This document shows, piece after piece, positions 43,854 through 55,631 of a stretch of DNA of 64,000 bases (its first letter is position 1; every line of letters begins with the position of its first letter). The stretch is from positions 152,530,858 to 152,594,857 of the forward strand of contig NC_084794.1 in the NCBI RefSeq assembly GCF_963169125.1, written 5' to 3'. The DNA comes from Humulus lupulus. Lineage: Eukaryota; Streptophyta; Magnoliopsida; Rosales; Cannabaceae. Under the pieces are notes generated by a model, which had not been told where the DNA came from, did not search any database, and saw only the letters and a program-made list of their open reading frames with translations. A program made the translations under genes and the position numbers.

Positions 43854-45746
43854 GATTGCTGAAAATAAATAAATAAACAAAAATGAATTTATGCATATAA
43901 TAAATATCAGTAATTTTCGGAATAGTAAACACGATGCATGAATTTAACAATTAAAGAACACATAAAAAATAATTACTAATTCCACGATTAATTAATTTGA
44001 ACATTAATGGACCAGCCTTAGGGTAGGTCAGACTAATTCCAAATTAATTTTGAGACAAGTTCTCAAATTTATAAGTGAAAACTCAAATCAACATTTCTCT
44101 TTTGACTTATAAACAACCGCTTGTTTGGTCAAGGATACACTAGTCCGCTTGAAAGCCTAATGTACTTTGTGAGTGTAACCCATTATTTTAGATCAATGAC
44201 TTAACTCAAGAGTGTGCCTTGAGAATAACACATTCGGAAGCCTTCCTTAGGGGGACACAAGCAATGGTGCCGCGAGGCCCTCTCTATGTTACTTCGGTGC
44301 TAACTAATAATGGAGACCATGGGAGAACTCCCTCTCCCACTCACTATTTTAAAATATGTGTTTTCTCAAAACATCCTATGCTTTTTAATTAGTTTGTAAA
44401 AACAAAGTAATCTATTTTTACCAAATGATATTCTAATAATTACTAATCCAATTAAGCAAAATTAAAATTATAGAACTATGCCCTAATTAATTCAATTTTA
44501 ATTTGCTGTAATTACTAGGAATATCATTTATTATTTAATAAAACAATTTTATTAAATACTAGAAATTAAACAACTTTTAAAATCTATTTTCGCTCTTGAA
44601 CTAGTTAAAACTAGATTTATTATTATATGATCCATCACATAAAGCATATAATCACAAAGGACAATCCTAAGGCATGTTTATACTCATGTGAGATGCATGA
44701 TAATTTTAAATATTGTGTGGGTAATATGTATGTCATGTCAATAATGCATGATAAAGTATTAAATAATGTAATCCCATTCAAACATTTAAATACTAATTAA
44801 ATAAATAAATGTGGGCCGGGTGTCTTGGGTATTTCTAGAAAAATTGCAATACTTGCAAAATTATACACAAAAATGTAAGAAAATAAATAAAACCTAAAGA
44901 GATCTCTATCTTCAGCTTTGGGCCTTCACAAGTAGTCTTGATCCATTAAACCATTTATCCATTTTAATTTTGAATTAAAATAACTTTTAATTATCTTAAA
45001 CAAATTTTAATAATAATTAACTTGGGCTTTAATGCCCAACAAGTTATTAGGCTCACTTTTGAATTTGGGCTCAAACAATTAATTCAAAACAAAAAAATTT
45101 TAATTATGGGCTTAAAATAAATTAGGCCCACAATTTAAATAGATAACAAAGATGCAAGCCCTAGGGTTTAGAAACCCTAGGGCCGGCGGCTATATGGCTC
45201 GGCAGGACAGGAGGCTTGGTGGGAGGCCACGGCGGGGGCTGACAGCAGCTCGACGGGGTCCTGGTGCCTCTGGAGCAGGCGTTGGGGCCTAGGATGTTGC
45301 GCAGGGGGCACGGGCCAGCAACTGGGGCCATGGCTAGAAGGCGCGCAGGCTATGGCAGGGAGCCAACAGGGCGTGCGCGGATGCAGACGCAAGGCGCGCA
45401 GTTGGGGAGCCATAGGCCACGGGGCCATATGGCAACGTGCGATAGCCTTGGGCTTGGGCTTCAGGGCACGGAACCCGAGGCTCAGGCCTTACAGAATTTT
45501 TTCCAATAATTTAATGCAAAAAATTAAATTACAAAAATTCCTATGCCCCAAAATGGCTTACATTTTTCATCTAGAAATTTAAGAATTATTCCTAAACGCA
45601 AAACACCATATAATTAACGACCCTTAAGAATAAACTTTAAATATACATACATTCATTCATTCACACATTACGACAACATAAGAATGCATATTATGCCCAC
45701 ACAATAATTAATGTATGCAGAGATTAATGACCGCTCTGATACCAAT
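43854..45746 (-). other. Long leader of the copia element, with GC-rich patch and primer site
   Basis: About 1.9 kb of untranslated leader, AT-rich except for 45180-45490, which is strongly GC-rich and open in several frames on both strands without recognisable domains. At 45733-45745 the coding strand reads TTGGTATCAGAGC (initiator tRNA-Met primer site), just inside the LTR edge at 45747. Open frames in the patch are judged chance products of base composition. Confidence 0.75.
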
Positions 45747-47097
45747 TGTTTCCTAATACGCAGCGGAATTGTGTGATGGGTTGACCCAGTGTACAACAAA
45801 AATTTTGTAACATATTTAAACTACTTTTAAATATGCGGATCCATTAATATACATACATTAATCATAAACAAGAAAAGAATAAACAACATACCTCTTGATG
45901 CCTATCAAGTGTCTTTACTATCTTTTCGTAAAATAAACAATCTTCTTATCCAAGCTGCTCCCAAGTACTCACGCCAAGATCTTCCACGGCGTTCTCTACA
46001 CTTCAAGAAGTGTATGGGCACTTAGAGAATAAAGGATGGTATATTTCTGATTCAACTTGATGTACTTAACACATGAGATCAAGAGAATATGTCTGAGATT
46101 GGTTCTGTATTTTTCAGGGAGAGATGGAAAGTATTGTTATTTTCTTAGAGCGAATAATTGAGTATCTTGTTATTTTATGATAAGTCTAACTTATTTAGAA
46201 AATATTTAAATTGAAAAAATAAATATGTAACCAATTTCAATTTATCTTTTAATTAATTAATTATCTTATTAATGAAAATATCAAAACTATCTTTTTGAAT
46301 TTTTCATTAATTAATTAATTAAATAAATAAAAGTGAAAAATCCACTCCCTGATTACTATAGCTGCACGCCACACACAGTCGCCACACACACTCCAGGGAC
46401 TGTGTGTGTCGTGCAGTATCCCATAAAATAGGGGAATTTATTTTCTCAACTATTATTTAATTATTTTAATAATGTAAACATCAAAACTAACTTTTGACTT
46501 ATCCATTAATTAATTAATTAAATCAATAGAAGTGAAAAAAATCCAATCTTGATTCTTTACTGTGCTACACGCCCAAGTGAGTCCTTGGGACTCCTTGTAG
46601 CATGTAGCTCCCTACAAAATATGATCCAAGATTTTTTCACAATTATTTAATTATTTATTCAAACTACCTTATCAGATAAAATCCAACAACTTAATAATTA
46701 ATTCAAAATTGAATATATTATCTTTTTAATTAATTATTATATATAATTAATTATTTGAATAAATATTAATCTTTTAAATTCAAATCCAATTTGAACTTGT
46801 CAGATTATTATCTCCCACTCAAATAAAGATATTTAATTAACTCTACTAATTAATTAAAACTAATTTTAATTAAATATTAATTTCAAAATTTTAATATTTA
46901 TTTTATTATAATTTCAAAAATTATAATAAATTAATTATTTATATAATTATGAAATTACACAATAATTAATTATTAATTAATTTTGATAATTACAATTAAA
47001 TTGTAATTAATTAATTAATCACTATTATCACATAATTGCATATTTGGCCTGAAGAACAAAATTCTTCTTAAATATATCTTTTTACCATTTTACCATT
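45747..47097 (-). mobile_element. 5' LTR of the copia element, 3' part
   Basis: It starts TGTTTCCTAATACGCAGC and runs through ACCTCTTGATGCCTATCAAG and a very AT-rich tract to TTTTACCATT. It is interrupted at 47098 by Tat-B, with CCATT duplicated, and continues at 60064. Compared with the 3' LTR, about 450 bp of its 5' part is missing in the continuation. Confidence 0.88.
47093..47097. repeat. Target-site duplication of Tat-B (left), CCATT
   Basis: A perfect 5-bp match to 60059-60063 on the other side of Tat-B. Confidence 0.93.
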
Positions 47098-47708
47098 TGT
47101 TGACCCTTGATTTGGCTAACAACACAGAGTCAAAAATACGACAAAAGATAAAACGATAATTAAGAATTTAATCTAATGGGAAAGAAGAAAACACCAAGGA
47201 TTTATAATGGTTCGGCCCCAAAGAATGGTAATGACCTACGTCCACTTAGTGCTATTATTAATATTGAATCTCAAAGTCGTGATCAAAGAACTAGGGTTCT
47301 TGAGTTTCACCAACCTTGAAAGAATTACAATAAAACGATGAATAATCACACTATAGCTCTCTTTCTCTCAATACTTAGCAAAAAGATTCAGAGATCAAAA
47401 GTCCCCTCCTGGAGCTATTTCATGCATATTTATAGGCTCAAGGAGGGTTACATGGGCCAATGGGCCATATCTTTCCATAATAACCGCGTATCAAGGTAAT
47501 AAAGATGAAATATTCAATATAATTATTACAGGATTACAATCTTAGAAGGAAATAAATCAAATTATACGACCAGCCTAGTCGTATCTAAAAGTTAAGCCCT
47601 GGCGATGCGATGTGCCTATGGTCGATAGTCGAACAACACTTCCGCCACGTGTCAACCACATGGGAGAAATCCTTGCCGCGTCATCAGCAGCCATTTTTTG
47701 GGTAAACA
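47098..47708 (-). mobile_element. 3' LTR of Tat-B
   Basis: 611 bp, TGTTGACCCTTG...TTGGGTAAACA on the plus strand (TGTTTACCC...GGGTCAACA on the coding strand). A TATAAATA box (coding strand) lies at 47427-47434 in a TGCATATTTATAGGCTC context. Confidence 0.93.
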
Positions 47709-47722
47709 TTTGCCCCCCAAGT
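47709..47722 (-). promoter_or_regulatory. Polypurine tract of Tat-B
   Basis: The coding strand reads ACTTGGGGGGCAAA, immediately before the LTR start TGTTTACCC. Confidence 0.85.
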
Positions 47723-48535
47723 TTATTTATTGCGACCAGCAATAAGTAAACTTAGGAAACTAACCCTTCGCTTACTCCACCAAACCTGTCATAACCGGCC
47801 ATGCCCTCTCGGAAAAAGCAATCAATCATGTCTAATCAAGCCTTTTTGGTTTCCCAAAAACTTGTCTGACAGCTATCACACTTCCCCATGCTCAGAAAAA
47901 GTAATTTATGATTACCTCTTTTATCGTGTCACAGTCACTATATACAATATCTCAAATCCTCATTTTTACTTTTTACTTTTCACTTGCCATTTTCTCTCCA
48001 AGAACTGCAAAGAACTTCTATCTTTAGAGCCCAGAAATCCCAGGAACTCACATCCGGATGTTCAAAAGCTTTGGTGTTCAAACTTGGTTTTTCATCTAAG
48101 TAAGTTTCACGAATTCCTTAGACGTTTGAGTTGCCATGCAAAACTGTTTCATACTTATTTTTATCTCTGAACCTTTGAATGTTTTTGGCTGAAACTGTTA
48201 TGGGGATTGTGTGTATGTCAATAGATGCTTGATAGGGTAGTGAAGTAACGTTTCGTAGGAGTTAGGAGCCAGTTTCAATTCAATTTTTAAGCTAGTTGAA
48301 AATTTGGGTTTTTCCCGCCCCTTCGGAGTCGAAAAAGCTTTTTTCTGAAAAACTTTTTACTTCCGCTTTTCAATCTGTTTTTCAAACTGCTCGTATAAAA
48401 CTTAGTGTTTTTGCTAGAATGTTGCTGGCCGTATAAAAGCTTAACTTTTATACGCGAGCAACGTTATTCTAACTCTCAACACAGATTTGTAGGCTTTACG
48501 TTCCCATCTCCCCCTTTCTCTGTTCCCAGTTTTTC
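47723..48535 (+). promoter_or_regulatory. Putative promoter and 5' untranslated region of the antisense gene
   Basis: A plus-strand TATATACA lies at 47939-47946. Downstream, a CT-rich region leads to a GTAAGT donor at 48100. A pyrimidine-containing stretch ends in ATTTGTAG at 48492, which would excise a 393-base leader intron before the ATG at 48536. All of this is inferred from motif spacing. The 146-codon open frame at 47730-48170 has no recognisable domain and is probably not translated. Confidence 0.4.
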
Positions 48536-51169
48536 ATGCAAGATCCGTGGGGATGTGAGAGGCCTATCGACGATGACTTGCTTGCCCAATTGCTTGAAGA
48601 CGAGGAGAAACCATCGCTGTTGATACCATCGCTGTTGATACCAGAAATTCCTTTTTCTCAAACCCCACCCAATAGACATCAGTCAAACCTTCCAACCATG
48701 GGTTAAGTAAAATCTACTGCCCAGAAAAAGAAACCTTCCAACCCTTCAAATCAGCCTGCTCCTTAGGTTGGAATTCCTTCGACCAGTGGTCGGGAAAGAA
48801 ATATTCCTTACCCTAACATTCAAACTCGTGCTCAGCTTCGAAACGCCGTTCAACTATATGTTGAATGGTACGTCACCCCTCCTAGCCGAGTAACGATTAG
48901 GATGATCGCTAATTACATTAAAAAATATGAACTTCCTGAGGTGACTCTAGTCTAACCCACCCAAGACCAACGGGCGAACTTGCCTGGAAGCACTTTCAGC
49001 GCCTGGTCGAGGTATCACATCGAGGCAAGAGCGATCCTGCCTCTTCATCCTTTTTTCTAGGGGGTGGCCAATTACTTCGGGGTCGCCCCTTTTCAAATAA
49101 CTCCCAATGGATATAGAATGCTCTATGCACTCTATATCCTCTATAGCCATAAAAAATGGCCTGTCCCCACGCCACATGAGGTCAACTACCTGTTCGACCT
49201 AAAATCCAACCCCAACCAGGAAAACACGAGGTTTTTCCAATTCTGTCCCAGGAAACAGGCCGCACTTTCCTGACTGACACCACTTTTATCTCGAACATGG
49301 GGAGGTACCATCTGGAGTACTTTGTGATGACTGACATGGTCGCAAACAACTTGGCCTTCACACAAGGAGGTAAAGTCTTTGTACCACTGGTCGTTTATCT
49401 TTCTTCAATTTTTTGCTGCATTTCCCTTAGAAATTTAGTGCGTTTTAGGCCCATGGTTGCGACCAGAACCTACTCTGGACATGGTGATCCGATCAGCCCT
49501 TCTAGCCAGCATGACCGACATAGAAAAAAGTGTCAAATAGCTGGTCACAGAGGCCAATCTGAGATTAGTCAACCTTTTGGCTCATCACCAAGATGTGAGG
49601 GAATCTACTGCGGGGAGTGTTACCGGCACTGAAATCCCCGAACAGCAGCCAGATGTGTCACAACCTCCTCCTCCGAGGGAAACTGGGGTGACCATCAATT
49701 AGCCAACTGGTGCCCCCCGACCTGCTGCCGCACCGACCCCTCCAGGGAAGGGAAAGAAGAAGGCCACAGAGCCTACTCTTGAGTCGTCAGACGAGAATGG
49801 TACTGATTTTTCGCTCTTAGATAGCCTGCTTATTCCCTGTCACCTCTTCGACGGGGATGGAAATTTTAAATATTCTCCTGCTTTAAATTCAAACTTTTTC
49901 ATGCCAGAGAGTGAGTGTAACACTAGTAGAGTATATAATGTAGCGACCAGTAATGATAGCTCGGATATTTTACTTAAAATTTTCTTTTTTTCTTTTCCTG
50001 ACATAACATACTCAATCGTTTGTACTATCTCACTGTTCGTGTATTTTCTTTCTTGCAGACATGGACTCCGAGAATGTGTTCGACATGTACTGTGCTCCCG
50101 AGGTTCCTGAAGCTCCTGCGAGCAAGAAAAAAGCAAGCAGGCGGCATCAGGGGGAAAGCAGTAAAGTGCCTCCAGCCAAGAAATCTCGGACTGTAAACCC
50201 TCCAGTAGACAGACCGTCAACAAATGCAACACCACCTCCTTCTCCTCTTGAGTAGCAAACTCCTCCTGCTCCGGTCGAGTCAACACCTTCTTCACCAGCT
50301 CCAACCGACCAGACTCAGCAGGCTGCCCCTGCTTCCACAGGGTGACATATCGAGTCGTGCCTTAAGATCGGCCAAAGACAAGATGGCCAAGATTTTGAAG
50401 CACGAACGTTGCCGAGAGGCGATGGTGGGGACAGAGACGATGGACGTCAACCAAATCTTAACCCGTGCGCTAAACGAGCTTGCTAGTGTAAGTCATCTTT
50501 TTCTGTGGAGATAGCCCTTTTTATACATTACAGTTAGTTTAACTTTCGCTCTGATCGCAGGCAATGTTGACTGTTACTGTCGGTCGGCTCTGCTCAGGTG
50601 CTATCACCGAGCAGTCTAGGACCTCCGAGCAACGACACGCTGAAGAACTCAAAGCTGTCGAAGCGAAATACACTAAACAGCTTGAGGTGGCCCAGAAGAC
50701 AAATGTAGTGTTGCTCGAGGAGAAGAATAAGCTGGCTGAGGAGTTAAAGGAGAAGTAGACTGCTCTGGACAAGGCCGTCGAGCAAAGAGACCAGTTCAAG
50801 AAGTCTAACTGCGAGGCTAAAAAGCTCGAGGATGACTTGATTGCGAGCAGACAAGAGACTACAACATTGGAGGGCCGGATCAAGAAGCTTGAAAAAGCCA
50901 ACACCAGCAATTTGGAAAGGTACAAGAACGCCACGGTTAAATGTTTCTATGACTTCTGGAAACATAACTAGGAGGCTAATTTCAGCTATCTTCCCGAGCG
51001 CACAAGGCATGCTGAGATAGCCCGTTGCGTTGCTCGCTTGGCGGAAGAAGAGAGAGCAAGGGTACCTGCCTCGCCCGAAATCTCCTTGGCCATTGGCGTA
51101 GAGGGGGCGGACAATGATGCTACAACTTTCGTCGACCAGGACACCCCTCAAGATCCTCCAGCCTCGTAG
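48536..51169 (+). pseudogene. Antisense Transposase_28-like gene, copy B (full length, decayed)
   Basis: It starts MQDPWGCERPIDDDLLAQLL at 48536. The domain follows (VANYFGVAPFQITPNGYRML, YILYSHKKWPVPTPHEVNYL, FDLKSNPNQ, MGRYHLEYFVMTDMVANNLA). Intron 49370-49448 joins in frame to PWLRPEPTLDM. Further exons begin at 50059 (after TTGCAG) and 50561 (after CGCAG; donor GTAAGT at 50488). The last exon holds a coiled coil (KAVEAKYTKQLEVAQKTN, LEGRIKKLEKANTSNLERY), PEISLAIGVEG and DPPAS before the stop at 51167-51169. Domain identity is to Pfam 'putative gypsy type transposon', function unknown. Several stops (many in place of Gln codons) and frame shifts near 49262 and 50340 show it is dead here. 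The exon between 49449 and about 49960 has no clear donor. Confidence 0.8.
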
Positions 51170-51851
51170 TCTGCTTTTTTTTTCTTTTACTCTTTAATCT
51201 TTTAAGTACACGGCCTACAGGTTGTGATATAAAGACAGTATAATTTTTATTGCTGCGTGGGCAGCTTTTACTTTTAATTGAACAATTACATCCGAGCAGT
51301 GATTGCTCGCGGTGTAAAATGATTCCTTTTGATATTATAATATTTTCCTTTTATTATAACATCTGTTCGCATGATCGAACTTAACATAGTACTTTGGTTT
51401 GATTTAACAAAATACAAAATTTTGAAAAATACTCTAAGTACCCTAGCATGCTTTCACTTATTTTGCTCATGTGTTTACATACCTCTCGATATGCTTTGCT
51501 TACTAGATACCTTATATGCCCCCCAAGTGATCGAAGAGCTCTAGGTCCTTGGTCACTTGCCTTGACCGAAACCTGTTTGAACATTACTGCTCAGAGCAAA
51601 TAATTAACACGATAATACAGCAAAACAACACACGTAATGAGCAAATACTTGTAATAAATACAATAAATGGCAAGAATGACTGGCTGCGCACAATCCCTTA
51701 TATTTCTCGTAATAAATGGACAAAACGTGTTTGTACGAGTGATCAATAAGTTCTTACACTTATAAGCGATCAGTCATATAAAATGACTAACCCTTTTTCA
51801 TAACTTGTAAAAAGTAAAATTAATACAAGCCAATTGTTTGAGGAGAATTGT
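51170..51851. other. Spacer between antisense gene and end of Tat-B pol
   Basis: Noncoding region with convergent 3' ends, matching 25629-26306 in Tat-A (CATCCGAGCAG, TATGCCCCCCAAGTGATCG). It could contain the 3' ends of both transcripts. No gene seen. Confidence 0.6.
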
Positions 51852-53111
51852 TTATTGATAGTACTTGCACAGGTGTTCTCCATTCCAATAGGGAGGAATG
51901 AGATCTCCGTTTAAGCGAGCAAGTTTATAGATGCCTGGATGGAGGACTTCTTCAATCTGGTAAGGCCCTTCCCAATTAGGTACGAGTACTCCAGCAGCCT
52001 GGTCGCGGGTGTTTAGAAAAACTCTTCGAAGTACCAAATCTCCAACGTTGAATTTTCTCTCGCGTACTTTAGAGTTGAAATACCGGGCGACTTTTTGCTG
52101 GTATGCAACTACTTGGAGTTGGGCCTGTTCACGTTTCTCCTCGATCAAGTCCAGGGATTCCATCAATAGCTGGCTGTTCGAGCCTTGATCGTACGTTATT
52201 CTGCGATGTGAGGGCAGTTCTAACTCCATGGGCAACATAGTCTCATATCCATAAGTTAAAGAGAATGGAGTATGGCATGTTGCTGTTCGATGGGAAGTTC
52301 TGTATGACCAAAGCACTTCAGGCAATTGCTCTGGCCAAGTACCCTTAGCTTCTTCTAGTCTTTTCTTCAGGGTATCCTTTAGCGTTTTGTTGACTGCTTC
52401 GACTTGTCCATTTTCTTGGGGATGAGTGACTAAATAAAAGCTCTTGATAATCCCATGCCGCTTGCAAAAGTCCGTGAATAAATCACTATCAAACTGTGTG
52501 TCGTTATCCGAGACGATTTTCCTTGGCAATCCATAGCGACAAACGATGTTTTTTATCATGAAATCCAGCACCTTTTTGGTCGTTATGGTTGCGAGCGACT
52601 CAGCTTCGGCCCATTTAGTGAAGTAATCGACGGCAACCATAGCATATTTGACGCCACCCTTTCCTGTGGGTAAAGATCCAATTAAGTATATCCCCCACAC
52701 AACAAACAGCCACGGACTTTGCATCTCTTTAAGCTCATTAGGGGCTGCTCATGGGATTTTGGAGAACTTCTGGCACTTGTCGCACCACCGTACAAACTCC
52801 ATCGAGTCTTCATTCATCGTGGGCCAGAAGTATCCTTGCCTCAGGATCTTTTTCGACAAGCTTTGCCCCCCAGCGTGATCCCCACAAAAGCCTTCGTGTA
52901 CCTCTTTCATCAATTCTTTGGCTTTCTCTTTCAAAACACATCTGAGGAGTGGCATTGAGTATCCCCTTTGGTACAAGACTCCATCTACTAGGACATACCT
53001 AGCAGCCTGTTGCTGAAGAGGCCTAACTCTGTTTCTGTCCGTCGGCAACACGCCTTGCGTCAGATACTTTACATATGGGGCCATCCATGTATTCGCCATT
53101 TGGATCACCAA
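51852..53111 (-). pseudogene. pol: Integrase of Tat-B
   Basis: Two frames, 53111-52749 and 52724-51852, split by a frame change near 52745. The first carries the N-terminal zinc finger (EVHEGFCGDHAGGQ, CDKCQKFSKIP). The second carries the core and C-terminal part: WGIYLIGSLPTGKGGVKYAM, KIVSDNDTQFDSDLFTDFC, THPQENGQVEAVNKTLKDTL, then VGDLVLRRVF, NWEGPYQIEEV and LNGDLIPPYWNGEHLCKYY. The first catalytic Asp is Tyr here (GIYLI), whereas Tat-A keeps Asp (GIDLI). The second Asp and the Glu are present. The enzyme inserts cDNA; this copy cannot. Confidence 0.9.
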
Positions 53112-53178
53112 AGTGGTCTCCTCTGCTTGGATGCTTGGCCCAGATAGTCATTCAACCAGTACTATGTTTAGAGTATCA

Positions 53179-53556
53179 TCATCCTATGCACTTGCTAACA
53201 TCAGCATTGATATTCTGGTCGCGAGGTACTTGCTGGAGGGTGTATTTGTCGAACTGAGCCAGTAGATCTTTTGTTTTGTTTAAATAGGCAACCATCTTTA
53301 AACCTCGTGCCTGGTACTCTCCCATGACTTGATTCACCACCAGCTGAGAATCACTGTAGATGTCGAGCACCTTTATATTCATATCCCTGGCTAATCGTAA
53401 TCCATCAAGTAATGCTTCATACTCAGCCTCATTATTGGAAGCAGTGAAGTCAAACCTAATTGCACAGTGAAAATGATGCCCTTCAAGCGTAACCAGGATC
53501 ACCCCTGCCCCTGCATGATGCTCATTGGAAGAGCCGTCTGTAAGTTTGGTGAACTC
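53179..53556 (-). pseudogene. pol: Second (archaeal-type) RNase H of Tat-B
   Basis: It reads DGSSNEHHAGAGVILVTLEG, FDFTASNNEAEYEALLDGLR, IYSDSQLVVNQVMGEYQARG and LQQVPRDQNINAD. The acidic residues of DGS, NEAEYEAL and YSDSQ are present. An additional RNase H between the RT-linked one and integrase is a known feature of the Tat/Ogre group and supports that lineage call. The frame is continuous with the 3' end of the RT-linked RNase H up to the MITE at 53662. It ends in a stop after CIG at 53179, before integrase. Confidence 0.85.
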
Positions 53557-54308
53557 TGCAATGAAGTCAGCCAGGGCTTGCCCTTTTATCGCTGCTCGTG
53601 GAAAGTAAGAGATATCGAACTGCCCAAGTTCGACTGCCCATTTTAACAATCTACCCGCAGCTAGGGCTGAGCATAAAATCCGAAAAACCGAAAAAACCGT
53701 GTACACCGACCTACCGAACACCGAAAAAACCAAAACCGTTTAAACCGAAAACCGAAAAAACCGCCGACGGTGCAAACCGCCACTGTTTGGTCGGTTTGGA
53801 AATTTTGGGTGAACCGACCAATAAAACCGAAACCGACCGAACACAATAAAATAATAATATAATATTATATAATTATTAATTATTAAAATTTTTAATAAAA
53901 AAAAACTTAAGGCACTTGTAAATGTAATTATGTTCTATATATTTATGTTTTAAAAACATACAAAAATGGATTCTAACAATCCAAAATTTTTAATTTTTTA
54001 ACTAAAACTTTCAAAAAAAAAATAAAAAAATAATAATCAATTCGGTTTGGTCGGTTTAACCGACCAAACCGCGGTCCAAAACGATCGGTTTTTTTTTAAA
54101 CTGGTTTGGTTCGGTCGGTTTTTGGATTGCACCAATCCGAACCGAAAACCGAATTCTGGATTTTTTTTTGTGAAAAAACCGCCCAAACCGACCGATGCTC
54201 ACCCCTACCCGCAGCCTCTGGTTTTTGCAGAACTTGCCGTAGAGGCTGGTCGATCAAAACGGTGATTGGGTGTGCTTGAAAGTAAGGCCGCAGTTTCCTT
54301 GAGGCCAA
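53557..54308 (-). pseudogene. pol: RNase H region of Tat-B split by a MITE
   Basis: Right of the MITE the minus strand reads MASRKLRPYFQAHPITVLID, then QPLRQVLQKPEA. Left of it, it reads GRLLKWAVELGQFDISYFPR and AAIKGQALADFIAEF. The uninterrupted order is visible in Tat-A (QKPKVLGRLLKW). The RNase H core just upstream (54309-54437) is damaged by stops, with VTYYVSKRLIG-like remnants. Function is destroyed by the insertion. Confidence 0.8.
53662..54207. mobile_element. hAT-type MITE, 546 bp
   Basis: Terminal inverted repeats TAGGGCTGAGCAT (left) and TAGGGGTGAGCAT (right, reverse complement) continue as imperfect CCGAAAAACCG / CGGTCGGTTTGG-rich arms. An 8-bp perfect target duplication CCCGCAGC lies at 53654-53661 and 54208-54215. 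The 8-bp duplication with TAGGG-type ends is typical of the hAT superfamily. The interior is AT-rich with no transposase. Confidence 0.92.
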
Positions 54309-54437
54309 AATTAAGCAATAGGCTAGCTTCTCGATGGGTGGGTACCGCTGCTCTGCTCCAATTAGTCTTTTGCTTACATAGTAAACAACCTTTTACACGC
54401 CTTCTTCCTCCCTTACTAAAATGACACTAGCAGCATA

Positions 54438-55604
54438 TTATGTGATCGCCAGGTAGATGAATAAAGTTTCCTTATCAACCGGCTTTGATAGGATGGGTGG
54501 TTGTGCCATGTGAGTCTTCAATGCTTGAAAAGCCTGCTCGCACTCCTCCGTCCATTCAAATTTCTTGTTGCCTCTAAGTAGATTAAAAAATGGGATGCAC
54601 TTGTCTGTTGATTTTGAAATAAATCTACTAAGAGCGGCAATTCTTCTGGTTAAACTTTGGACATCCTTAATCTTCGCTGGCGATTTCATATCGATCAAGG
54701 CTTTGATTTTCTCGGGATTGGCTTCAATTCCTCTAGAGTTAACTATAAATCCCAAGAACTTCCCTGATCCTACTCCAAATGAGCATTTAAGGGGATTAAG
54801 TTTCATCTAATATTTGTTCAAGACGTTGAAGCACTCCTGCAAATCCTCTCTATGCCCTTCTGCCTTCTTTGAATTTACCAGCATATCGTCGACATAGACC
54901 TCCATGTTTGTCCCGATCAGCTCCTTGAACATGTGGTTGACTAGTCACTGGTAAGTCGCACCAGCGTTTTTCAAACCGAAGGGCATTACTTTGTAACAGT
55001 AAAGCCTTGTATCAGCCCGAAAGCTAGTGTGATCCTCATCAAGGGGTTGCATACTAATCTGATTATATCCGGAGTATGCATCCATAAAAGAGAGAATCTC
55101 ATGCCCTGCAGTGGCATCGACCAGTTGGTCGATCCTAGGGAGTGGGAAACAATCCTTGGGGCAAGCTTTATTGAGGTCTGTGAAATCCACGCATGTTCAC
55201 CATTTTCCATTCGGCTTGGGAACTAGCACGAGATTAGAGACCCACGATGGATAAAACGCCACCCTGATGAACCCATTCTCCTTCAGCTTTTCGACTTCCT
55301 CTTTTAAGGCCTTTGATCTATCTTTGTCGAGCAGCCTTCTTTTCTGTTGCACCGATGGATAACTCTTGTCGATGTTCAGGACATGGCTGATGACTGCAGG
55401 GTCTATTTCGACCATGTCCTTGTGCGACCAGGCGAAGACTTCTTGGTTCCTCCTTAAAAACTCCACCAGTGTTTGTTTTGTTGTTGCCGCTAAGTTTTTA
55501 CCGACTTTCACAACCTTGGTCGGATTTTCTTCATCGAGTTGGACCTCCTCAAGGTCCTCAATGGGTCCTATTTCTTCCTCAAAGTCCCCCAAGCGAGGAT
55601 CCAA
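54438..55604 (-). pseudogene. pol: Reverse transcriptase of Tat-B
   Basis: From the right: IDPAVISHVLNIDKSYPSVQ, KEEVEKLKENGFIRVAFYPS, VSNLVLVPKPNGKW to 55197. Then VDFTDLNKACPKDCFPLPRI, QLVDATAGHEILSFMDAYSG, YNQISMQPLDEDHTSFRADT and VMPFGLKNAGATYQ to 54945. The active-site region lies in the stop-containing 54944-54807 part, where a VYVDDMLV-like reading can be followed. The thumb runs MKLNPLKCSFGVGSGKFLGF, RGIEANPEKIKALIDMKSPA to 54438. Motif wording (NKACPKD, DATAGHE, AYSGYNQI) is characteristic of the Tat/Athila branch. Stops at 55195, 54944 and 54807 break it. Confidence 0.9.
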
Positions 55605-55631
55605 GTCTCTATCCTCCCTTTGGGCAACGCC

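Noticed and set aside
45177..45582. Overlapping ORFs on both strands in the copia leader
   Set aside because: They are explained by high GC content and have no domain or conserved partner.
47730..48170. 146-codon plus-strand ORF
   Set aside because: It has no recognisable domain and contains a likely TATA box and splice donor. It is better read as promoter and leader of the antisense gene.
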